From Nocardioidaceae bacterium (lineage in GTDB: Bacteria; Actinomycetota; Actinomycetes; Propionibacteriales; Nocardioidaceae): a stretch of DNA of 19,635 bases. The stretch covers positions 1-19,635 of the forward strand of contig JACCVA010000206.1 in the NCBI GenBank assembly GCA_013698435.1, written 5' to 3'. Of the stretch, positions 1-5,368 are shown in pieces. Position 1 is the stretch's first letter. Every line of letters begins with the position of its first letter. The position numbers and the translations under genes are program-made. A model generated the notes under the pieces. That model was not told the DNA's origin. It saw nothing but the letters and a program-made list of their open reading frames with translations, and did no database searches.

Positions 1-653
1 ATCCGACCGGTCTCCTGCTCCGCGGTCGTCAGCCAGCCGTCCCAGCGGGCTTGCATCGGCCTGATCAGCCCGCCGCCGACGCCCACGATCAAGATTCCGG
101 CGATGGTGGCCAGCACAGCAATCAGCACCGGAGTGGTGACCGTCGTGGCGACGCCGACCTGGTTCAGTGCGGCAATGATCCCGAGACCCAGGATGAAGGC
201 GCTGGCGATGTTGGCCAGCACGCGGCCGTAGGACAGCCCGCCGAGGGTGTTCGAGATCAGCTCGTTGACAGCCTTGGCGATGGCAGCGGCGACCACGATG
301 ATGATGATGGCAACGACCACCGAGGGCAGGAACGAGATGACCTGCTGGAGGAGGTCGCTGATGGGGTTCGGCCCGAAGACTCCGAAGGCAAGCTGGAGCA
401 CGAACAAGAACAGCACGTAGAAGATCAGCTTGCCTACGATGTCACTGGCGTCGTATTTGCTCTGCTCCAGCGCCTTCTTCACGCCACCCCGCTCGACAGC
501 GCGGTCGAACCCCACTCGCTCGAGGACCGCGTTCGCAGCCTTCGCCAGCGCCTTTGCGATCAGCCAGCCGACGATCAAGATCACCAAGAAGATGACCAGC
601 TTGGGAACGAAGGTGGCGACGGTCGTCAGCCCACTTGTCAATGCGTCTTTCAT
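1..653 (-). CDS. TM-helix repeat (MscS-related) membrane protein, partial
   Basis: The minus-strand frame opens with ATG at 653-651 and runs off the left edge without a stop, giving 217 codons. The product begins MKDALTSGLTTV and has about five hydrophobic segments, near residues 13-35, 72-92, 108-128, 142-162 and 170-192. Glycine and alanine recur within the helices. This matches the 'conserved TM helix' family (PF05552 type), which is related to the pore-lining helix of small mechanosensitive channels. The likely place is the cytoplasmic membrane and the likely role is osmotic or ion-channel-like, but no classical MscS beta domain is visible in the part present. A Shine-Dalgarno AAGGAA lies 5 nt before ATG. 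It follows a stress-type gene on the same strand, separated from it by a strong hairpin. Family call is fairly sure; channel activity is inferred. Confidence 0.8.
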   Translation of the reverse strand, partial: MKDALTSGLTTVATFVPKLVIFLVILIVGWLIAKALAKAANAVLERVGFDRAVERGGVKKALEQSKYDASDIVGKLIFYVLFLFVLQLAFGVFGPNPISDLLQQVISFLPSVVVAIIIIVVAAAIAKAVNELISNTLGGLSYGRVLANIASAFILGLGIIAALNQVGVATTVTTPVLIAVLATIAGILIVGVGGGLIRPMQARWDGWLTTAEQETGR

Positions 654-752
654 GTCACTTCCTTGCGATGGGGGCGCCGTCAGGCTCTTCCTGCGGCCCA
701 GGCACCGAGATGTCTCGAATCAGCCGCCAGGGATGGCGGGCGCCGAGGAGTA

Positions 753-779
753 ACCTTACGTTGTATGCCTTTATATGCA
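753..779 (-). promoter_or_regulatory. Candidate vegetative promoter of the TM-helix gene
   Basis: On the minus strand, TTGCAT (779-774) is followed after about 15-16 nt by TAAGGT (758-753), which fits the actinobacterial TAnnnT -10 pattern. The site lies between the terminator hairpin and the start at 653. The -35 is weak, so the call rests mainly on the -10 and on position. Confidence 0.35.
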
Positions 780-811
780 ACTCGGGCGCCGCTGGACAGC
801 GGCGCCCGAGT
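780..811 (-). terminator. Strong hairpin, probable terminator of the PRC/DUF2382 gene
   Basis: This is a perfect inverted repeat with 14-nt arms (780-793 and 798-811) around the 4-nt loop GGAC. It lies 28 nt past the stop codon of the PRC-barrel/DUF2382 gene, read on the minus strand. The sequence after it on that strand (TTGCATATAAAGG) is only mildly T-rich, so it would be a GC-type hairpin terminator of the kind common in actinobacteria. It separates that gene from the membrane gene starting at 653. Confidence 0.75.
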
Positions 812-839
812 CGTCTGAAATCAGCGTCTCCGGCTGAGG

Positions 840-1595
840 TCAGCGTCGATCGCGAGAGGTGACATCCCCCTCGGCTTCGATCTGCTCGCTGCGCACCTCT
901 TCGGTGACGGTCTCCTGGTCGGTGGTCTCCTCCGTGCCGAGTCGCACCCGCTCCACCGGCTCGGTGGTCTTGGAAACGACGGGGCGCTCCTCCTTGAGGA
1001 TGACCTCGTGCTCTTCCTCTGACAGGTCCGGGCCTGCGGTCGCTTCGTCGTGGTTGTCCGACGTGATCGGCTCGGTCTCCAGCACCGCCTTCTCCTTGCG
1101 GACGGGCACCGTCTGGGTGACGTTTTCCGTGACGACGTACTTGCGCAGCCGCGCGCGTCCCGCCTCCTGGGTCTGGGTGCCCACGTCGAGGCGCTCTTCG
1201 GAGCGCGTCATCGCGTCGTCCGTGGTCGGACCGGACGTGTCGTAGCCGGTCTGGCCGCTGTCGTCGTCGTTCTGTCCCTGCGAGTAGCCCGCACCGTAGT
1301 AGTCGTACAGCTCGCGCTCCTCGTCGGGCGTGAGGTGGCCGTCGGTACTGACGTTCGGGGCGCCCTTGACCTTGTCCTTGTCGTAGGGCAGCGTCAACCG
1401 GTCGCCTTCGAAGCTGGCGTCGGCCAGCGGAACGAAGCTCTCGTTGCTGCCGAACATGCCTGTGTTGACGGTGGCCCACTCAGGCTTGCCAGTCTCGTCG
1501 TCGAGGTAGATTTCCCCGACCTTGCCGAGCTTGTCACCGTCTGCGCCGTACGCGGTCGAGCCGCGTGCCTGGTCGATGTTTCCCTGGTCCAGCAT
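840..1595 (-). CDS. PRC-barrel and DUF2382 (YsnF/AvaK-like) stress protein
   Basis: The protein has 251 aa and starts with ATG at 1595, preceded by AAAGGGA about 5 nt upstream. The N-terminal ~85 residues form a PRC-barrel with the motifs DKLGKVGEIYLDD and PEWATVNTG. A low-complexity acidic linker (about 85-145) follows, then a DUF2382 domain (about 145-245) marked by LRKYVVTENVTQTVPVRKE and a very charged Glu/Thr/Val-rich tail. It has no signal peptide or membrane segment, so it is probably cytosolic. PRC/DUF2382 proteins are typically general-stress proteins of unknown biochemical activity. A SigB-like promoter lies upstream (1650-1675), which agrees with a stress role. The stop is followed by a strong hairpin. 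Domain call is confident; molecular function is unknown. Confidence 0.9.
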   Translation of the reverse strand: MLDQGNIDQARGSTAYGADGDKLGKVGEIYLDDETGKPEWATVNTGMFGSNESFVPLADASFEGDRLTLPYDKDKVKGAPNVSTDGHLTPDEERELYDYYGAGYSQGQNDDDSGQTGYDTSGPTTDDAMTRSEERLDVGTQTQEAGRARLRKYVVTENVTQTVPVRKEKAVLETEPITSDNHDEATAGPDLSEEEHEVILKEERPVVSKTTEPVERVRLGTEETTDQETVTEEVRSEQIEAEGDVTSRDRR

Positions 1596-1649
1596 GAATG
1601 TCCCTTTCTGGAGATGTCGTGACGGCTAACGGCCGCACAGTGTTGTGGA

Positions 1650-1675
1650 GTACCCCACGCATCGGTGCCCGTAAC
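1650..1675 (-). promoter_or_regulatory. SigB/SigF-type promoter of the PRC/DUF2382 gene
   Basis: Read on the minus strand, GTTACG (1675-1670), 14 nt of spacer, then GGGTAC (1655-1650) match the general-stress sigma consensus GTTT-N14-16-GGGTAT/C, with one weak position in the -35. The predicted transcript start is about 50 nt before the ATG at 1595. Confidence 0.6.
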
Positions 1676-1691
1676 GCGTCCAGCCAAATTT

Positions 1692-1736
1692 CTTACGTTG
1701 TAAAGTTGCGAGGCTGATACGCCCTTACTTCGTAAG
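1692..1736. promoter_or_regulatory. Pair of TTACnnnGTAA palindromes in a divergent promoter region
   Basis: Two 11-bp palindromes are present: TTACGTTGTAA (1693-1703) and TTACTTCGTAA (1725-1735). Their starts are 32 bp apart, about three helical turns. They lie between the two divergent stress promoters, and the second abuts the plus-strand -35. A one-mismatch copy, TTACGTTGTAT (756-766), overlaps the candidate -10 of the next gene downstream on the minus strand. This looks like an operator for an unidentified dimeric regulator. Confidence 0.45.
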
Positions 1737-1761
1737 TTTACGCGCCGGCGCCGATGGGTAC
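1736..1761 (+). promoter_or_regulatory. SigB/SigF-type promoter of the four-TM gene
   Basis: GTTTAC (1736-1741), 14 nt of spacer, and GGGTAC (1756-1761) form a near-consensus general-stress promoter. A start near 1768 would leave a ~30-nt leader with AAGGAG (1786-1791) before the ATG at 1799. This promoter excludes an upstream in-frame ATG at 1754, which overlaps the -10. Confidence 0.7.
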
Positions 1762-1798
1762 GTGCACGGCTCCACCCCCTGAGACAAGGAGCACCGTG

Positions 1799-2446
1799 AT
1801 GGCCAGCCAACGGCCCGTCGATTCATCGAACACCCAGCAAGGGAGCACCAGCGCCTCCGACCTGCGGCACGAGCGCGAGCACGCCGAGGAGGCCGACAGG
1901 CTGCGGACCGAAGATGCCCGCAAGGAGAAGTACGGTGGCTTCAACATCGGTGCCGACTTCTTCGGGTGGCTGGTCGCCATCGCACTGACCGTGCTGCTGG
2001 CGGGCATCGTGGGCGCCATCGCGGCCGCCGTCGGGGCCTCGCTCAACGTCGACCAGACGGACGCCGAACGGCAGGCCGGCACCTTCGGGCTGGCTACTGC
2101 GATCGCTCTGCTGGTCACGCTGATGATCGCCTACTACGCCGGCGGGTACGTCGCTGGTCGGATGTCACGTTTCGACGGCGCCAAGCAGGGCGTCGGTGTC
2201 TGGTTGATCGGCCTCCTGGTGACACTGATCGTGGTGGGGCTTGGCGCGCTCTTCGGGTCGCAGTACAACGTCTTGCAGCGGGTCCAGGTGCCGTCGATGC
2301 CGGTTCCGACCGAGACGGCGACGTGGGGCGGCATCATCACGCTGGCCGCGGTGCTGCTGGGCACCCTGCTGGCGGCCGTGGTCGGCGGCAAGGTGGGCCA
2401 GCGCTACCACACGAAGGTCGACCGGGTCACCGGCGACGACCGCTGA
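1799..2446 (+). CDS. Four-TM membrane protein, probable stress regulon member
   Basis: The protein has 215 aa. ATG at 1799 lies 7 nt after AAGGAG (1786-1791). GTG at 1796 is an in-frame alternative, and the frame extends further upstream only through the promoter. The N-terminal ~50 residues are hydrophilic and charged, with a heptad-like HEREHAEEADRLRTEDARKEK stretch. Four hydrophobic helices follow at about 55-82, 96-120, 130-152 and 176-197, with the glycine-rich YYAGGYVAGRMSRFDG sequence after the second. It resembles actinobacterial small membrane proteins sometimes labelled YrzE/TIGR04086-like. No catalytic motif is visible. It is transcribed divergently from the PRC/DUF2382 protein under a matching stress-type promoter and converges on the L,D-transpeptidase gene with an 11-bp gap. 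Function is unknown; a membrane-stress role is inferred from the promoter. Confidence 0.8.
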   Translation: MASQRPVDSSNTQQGSTSASDLRHEREHAEEADRLRTEDARKEKYGGFNIGADFFGWLVAIALTVLLAGIVGAIAAAVGASLNVDQTDAERQAGTFGLATAIALLVTLMIAYYAGGYVAGRMSRFDGAKQGVGVWLIGLLVTLIVVGLGALFGSQYNVLQRVQVPSMPVPTETATWGGIITLAAVLLGTLLAAVVGGKVGQRYHTKVDRVTGDDR

Positions 2447-2457
2447 CGGAGCTTGAG

Positions 2458-3267
2458 TCAGAGCCGGATGAGGTAGTCGTACGGGCCCATCGCGATCCAG
2501 GGGTGGGCCCGCGGGCGCGACCAACGCAGCAGCCACCGCATCTGGGCGCGTGACATCGCCACGCAGCCGGCGGTGTTGCCCTGACCGCGCGCATGCAAGA
2601 AGATGCCGCCACCGCGTGCGGTGTCGGCTCGGTCGTCCGCCACTCGCTGGTTCCGCTCGGCGGAGTAGTGGATGCCGCTCGGCAGGTTGAAGCCCACGAC
2701 CATGCCGTACGCGTACTGGTCGTAGTAGTCCCAGAGCCGCTCCGCCTTGTCCGGGCGCCAGTGGCTGGTGGCGGCCCGGTGGTACTGGTACACGTTGTAG
2801 GTGGCGGGATCGCGCGGCTCGTACGGCCACCAGTCGTTACGGTCGAAGTGGCGGTACAGCATGCGGGTGCCCGGGTCGGCGAGTCGGCCGAACGCGGAGG
2901 GGAGCCGGAACTTCCCGGCGGGAGTCGTGCCCGTCGACTGGCGGCGTTGCGAAGCTCGCACCCAACCGTTGTAGCCGATCACCACAGGCACCGGGCCGCG
3001 AGCGAGCACCCAACGACCGTCGGTGCCGCGCTGCCACGCCTTCAGGGTCGCAGTCGTCGACGACCACCGCGCGGCGCTGACCGTGATCAGCTGCTTCACC
3101 CGGGCCGGTGTGTTGATGCGGGCTGCCAGCACTGGCGCCTGCTGCAGGGACTGCGATGCGCGGAGCGGTGCGGTTGCCGCTGCTTGCGGACCCAGCGCGG
3201 CTGCGATGCTGAGCACTGCAACGAGCGAGGTCGTATGCCGACGCGGCCCCGATTGGTGCACGGTCAT
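2458..3267 (-). CDS. L,D-transpeptidase (YkuD-like, COG3786 type) catalytic protein
   Basis: The protein has 269 aa. The ATG at 3267 overlaps the stop of the upstream hydratase as ATGA, so translation is probably coupled. Residues 10-33 form an N-terminal export signal (SLVAVLSIAAALGPQAAATA). The C-terminal half carries the catalytic signature H225-x9-C235 (HARGQGNTAGC) followed by VAMS, as in YkuD-fold L,D-transpeptidases of the COG3786 type, where Cys is the nucleophile. Such enzymes act outside the membrane on peptidoglycan, making 3-3 cross-links or trimming stems. The His-to-Cys spacing is shorter than in classical LdtMt enzymes, so the exact reaction is not certain. Being third in an operon with a PaaX-type regulator and an acyl-CoA enzyme is unusual. 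Family call is strong; substrate is unknown. Confidence 0.85.
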   Translation of the reverse strand: MTVHQSGPRRHTTSLVAVLSIAAALGPQAAATAPLRASQSLQQAPVLAARINTPARVKQLITVSAARWSSTTATLKAWQRGTDGRWVLARGPVPVVIGYNGWVRASQRRQSTGTTPAGKFRLPSAFGRLADPGTRMLYRHFDRNDWWPYEPRDPATYNVYQYHRAATSHWRPDKAERLWDYYDQYAYGMVVGFNLPSGIHYSAERNQRVADDRADTARGGGIFLHARGQGNTAGCVAMSRAQMRWLLRWSRPRAHPWIAMGPYDYLIRL

Positions 3268-4055
3268 CGCCCCTCGAAGGTGGGCTTTTCCTTGACCACG
3301 AACGAAGCGACCGCGTGCTGGTGGTCCGACGAGCCGCCGGTTCGCGCCATCATCTGCCCCTCGTAGGCCAGCGCCTCGTCGAGCGGACGGGAAGCGGCGT
3401 AGGCGACCGACCGCTTGACGGCGGCGTACGCGAGCGTGGGGCCGGCGGCAAGCCTGGTGGCCAGCCCGTGTGCGGTTGCCATCAGGTCGGCGGCCGGCAC
3501 CAGCTGGTTGACCAGCCCCAGTTCCAGCGCCTCCACCGCGTCGACAGTGCGCGGCAGCAGCAGCAGCTCGAGTGCCCTGCCGGCGCCGATCAGCCGTGGC
3601 AGGGTCCAGGACGCCCCGGTGTCACATGACAGCCCGACCCCGGTGAATGCCGTGTTGAAACCGGCCGTGTCGGCGGCGATCCGAAGGTCGCAGGCGAGCG
3701 CGATCGACAGCCCGGCGCCCGCGGCGACGCCGTTGATGGCGGCGATGACCGGTTTCTCCATGGTGGCCAAGGCCAGGGCGATCGGCGCGTAGTGCTTCTC
3801 GACCGTCGACCAGACTTCCTCCAACGACTCGGTTCCGAGCCGCTCGATGTGCTCGCGCAGGTCCTGGCCGACGCTGAACGCCCGCCCGCTTCCCGTCAGC
3901 ACGACGCAGCGAACGTCGGGGTCGTTTGCGGCCCTGCGCACGGATGCCAGCAGCGATTCCTTGGTGGCGATGTCGAGGCTGTTCATCGCGTCGGCGCGGT
4001 CGAGCCTAAGCGTGGCGACCTGGTCCCGGACGTCGTAGGTCACCGGCTCAGACAT
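3264..4055 (-). CDS. Enoyl-CoA hydratase/isomerase family protein (PaaG-like)
   Basis: The protein has 263 aa. ATG at 4055 (MSEPVTYDVRDQV) lies 5-6 nt after AAGGGAG; the frame is open further upstream but that part is antisense-like and lacks homology. Crotonase-fold features are clear: oxyanion-hole segments SGRAFSVGQDL (56-66) and NGVAAGAGLSIALACDLRIAA (108-128). Aligned to rat crotonase, the Glu144 position is Phe137, while an Asp is found at 145 (GLSCDTGAS), as in PaaG-type isomerases, and Glu163 matches crotonase Glu164. Isomerase or PaaG-like chemistry is therefore more likely than plain hydration. The start overlaps the paaX stop by 8 nt, and the stop overlaps the next start. The neighbouring PaaX-family regulator suggests aromatic acyl-CoA metabolism. 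Superfamily is certain; substrate is inferred. Confidence 0.85.
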   Translation of the reverse strand: MSEPVTYDVRDQVATLRLDRADAMNSLDIATKESLLASVRRAANDPDVRCVVLTGSGRAFSVGQDLREHIERLGTESLEEVWSTVEKHYAPIALALATMEKPVIAAINGVAAGAGLSIALACDLRIAADTAGFNTAFTGVGLSCDTGASWTLPRLIGAGRALELLLLPRTVDAVEALELGLVNQLVPAADLMATAHGLATRLAAGPTLAYAAVKRSVAYAASRPLDEALAYEGQMMARTGGSSDHQHAVASFVVKEKPTFEGR

Positions 4056-4845
4056 GAACGGCTCCCTTGGGTTGCAGGCAGGCCTCAACGTACCTCCCGG
4101 ACCCGGGCAGCAGGCGGGCCGCCGCGGAGTCGAAGAACGCGGCGGCCTCGCGGCCCGGCCAGCGCGGCGGCAGCACCTCATGGGGGAGCCCGGGGTCGCG
4201 AAACAGGAACTTGCGCCATTCGTGCACCAGCGTGCTTCGCACCACGAACTCGTCACGGTCAGTCGGCTCGTCGGGCAGTCCGGCGACGATCATCTTGGCT
4301 TCGTCGAGCCATCGCTCGTAGGCCAGGGCGAGCCCGTCGAGGTCCCAAGCGGTGGACGTCAACGCCGCCTGGTCCCCGTCATGCTCCGCCCAGAACCGAC
4401 GGGCGCGGGTCCCCTCGTTGGACAGCAGCGAGTCGAGCTCGGCCGAGGCTCGCGGGCTGATCCAGGTGGCATCACGCAGGGGTGCGTAGCCCAGATAGGT
4501 CATCCCGGTGCGCACACGTTCCCGAGTGGCCCGGCTGGCCACGTGGTCGATCACCAGCAGGTGCCAGCGTCCGTCCCAGTCAGCGATGCCACTGCGGTAG
4601 ATGCGTGCGGCGGCGTCGGCGAGCCGCCGTTCGGCCTTCGGACTGAGCCGGTAACCCGCGCCCTCGCGCAGCAGGACCGGAACCAGCCACTGTTGACGCA
4701 CCATCCGAGAGATCGCCGTCCGAACCGCCGGCGCCGCAATCTCCAGCGCGGCCATCATCCGCACGAGCGACGCCACCGGGGCCTGGCTTCCGCGGGAGCG
4801 CAGATGGTCGCCGTACACGTCGAACAGCGCGGATCGTGCGTTCAC
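4048..4845 (-). CDS. paaX: PaaX-family transcriptional regulator
   Basis: The protein has 265 aa from GTG at 4845 (VNARSALFDVYGDHL), the usual start for actinobacterial PaaX proteins. The open frame extends to 5127, but that part is antisense to the DUF3117 gene and looks non-coding. The N-terminal ~65 residues form a winged helix (VRMMAALEIAAPAVRTAISRMVRQQWL). The rest matches the PaaX central and C-terminal domains, with WDGRWHLLVIDH and EWRKFLFRDPGLPHEVLPP as markers. In known systems PaaX represses phenylacetate degradation and is released by phenylacetyl-CoA. Here only one crotonase-family gene follows, so the ligand may differ. There is no clear Shine-Dalgarno. A CAGACT -10-like hexamer 7 nt before GTG suggests a leaderless mRNA. 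Its divergent promoter region carries direct repeats (4876-4905). Confidence 0.85.
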   Translation of the reverse strand: MNARSALFDVYGDHLRSRGSQAPVASLVRMMAALEIAAPAVRTAISRMVRQQWLVPVLLREGAGYRLSPKAERRLADAAARIYRSGIADWDGRWHLLVIDHVASRATRERVRTGMTYLGYAPLRDATWISPRASAELDSLLSNEGTRARRFWAEHDGDQAALTSTAWDLDGLALAYERWLDEAKMIVAGLPDEPTDRDEFVVRSTLVHEWRKFLFRDPGLPHEVLPPRWPGREAAAFFDSAAARLLPGSGRYVEACLQPKGAVHV

Positions 4846-4852
4846 ATCCCGC

Positions 4853-4905
4853 AGTCTGCCGCACCACTGCTCGAGCGATGCGATAATGGTCCGATAATCG
4901 ATGCG
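4853..4905. promoter_or_regulatory. paaX promoter and direct-repeat operator candidate
   Basis: Two copies of CGATAAT (4881-4887 and 4892-4898) are spaced 11 bp apart, flanked by two copies of CGATGCG (4876-4882 and 4899-4905). They lie between paaX and the divergent DUF3117 gene. The first CGATGCG copy would overlap the paaX -35 zone if CAGACT (4858-4853, minus) is its -10. Autoregulation by PaaX is a reasonable guess. Confidence 0.4.
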
Positions 4906-4971
4906 CCACCGGCGTCTCGGTCCGCAATCGGGCGGAGTCTCGGCGCTCTTGGATGAAGGGTAGGTGCGCGC

Positions 4972-5139
4972 ATGGCGGCGATGAAGCCGCGGACGGGCGA
5001 CGGTCCGCTTGAAGTCACGAAAGAGGGGCGCGGTCTTGTGATGCGCGTCCCGCTTGAAGGTGGCGGGCGGCTCGTGGTCGAGCTCAATGCCGAAGAGGCG
5101 AAGTCGCTCGAGGAGGCCCTCAGTCACGTCACCACGTGA
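4972..5139 (+). CDS. DUF3117 small conserved protein
   Basis: This is a 55-codon gene starting MAAMKPRTGDGPLEV and ending SHVTT. The middle holds VMRVPLEGGGRLVVEL, the hallmark of the DUF3117 family, which is essentially restricted to actinobacteria and nearly invariant. It has no signal peptide, membrane segment or Cys. The biochemical role is unsettled; it may be a small regulatory or housekeeping protein. GAAGGG (4955-4960) is 11 nt before ATG. A second Met at codon 4 is an alternative start. It is transcribed divergently from paaX, and a hairpin (5159-5192) follows. As recalled, the M. tuberculosis homologue (Rv1211) also lies near sigE. The family call is very safe from the sequence itself. 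Confidence 0.93.
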   Translation: MAAMKPRTGDGPLEVTKEGRGLVMRVPLEGGGRLVVELNAEEAKSLEEALSHVTT

Positions 5140-5158
5140 CCGCTCACGAATCGCGCTC

Positions 5159-5192
5159 AGACCCCGGACCGTCGAAACACGTTCCGGGGTCT
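5159..5192 (+). terminator. Hairpin after the DUF3117 gene
   Basis: The 10-bp arms AGACCCCGGA (5159-5168) and TCCGGGGTCT (5183-5192) flank a 14-nt loop, 19 nt after the DUF3117 stop. There is no T-run after it. This is a likely intrinsic-type terminator. Confidence 0.6.
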
Positions 5193-5220
5193 TAGCGGTC
5201 TGTCTGCCAAATACTGTCTA

Positions 5221-5247
5221 CCGCCTGAGGCGCCCAGGCGGCGCCTC
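5221..5247 (+). other. Overlapping alternative hairpins upstream of pepA
   Basis: GAGGCGCC/GGCGCCTC (5227-5234 with 5240-5247) is a perfect 8-bp stem with a 5-nt loop. It competes with CCGCCT/AGGCGG (5221-5226 with 5236-5241). The region 5140-5368 otherwise holds only the DUF3117 terminator, the palindrome at 5330-5344 and the pepA promoter. It may be a second terminator. Confidence 0.35.
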
Positions 5248-5329
5248 GCTGCGTCGGAGTCGTCGGCCATAGAACACCGCTATGCCCCTCCTCCGCCGCC
5301 TTGCGATCCATCCACCTGACCCCCCATCC

Positions 5330-5361
5330 GCCAGACGATCTGGCAGACACACCACTAGTGT
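5330..5361 (+). promoter_or_regulatory. pepA leaderless promoter with overlapping palindrome
   Basis: TAGTGT (5356-5361) is a -10-like hexamer 7 nt before GTG at 5369, the usual geometry for a leaderless mRNA. The 15-bp palindrome GCCAGA-CGA-TCTGGC (5330-5344) covers the expected -35 and could be a repressor or activator site. Confidence 0.45.
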
Positions 5362-5368
5362 TCTCGAG

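Noticed and set aside
51..818. Long plus-strand open frame over the TM-helix gene
   Set aside because: It is antisense to a clear membrane-protein frame with its own Shine-Dalgarno; composition is Asp/Gln/His-rich as expected for a GC-rich shadow, and it crosses a strong hairpin.
2442..2464. CTGAC/GTCAG hairpin between the four-TM and L,D-transpeptidase genes
   Set aside because: The stem is only 5 bp with a 9-nt-plus loop and overlaps coding ends; too weak to call a terminator.
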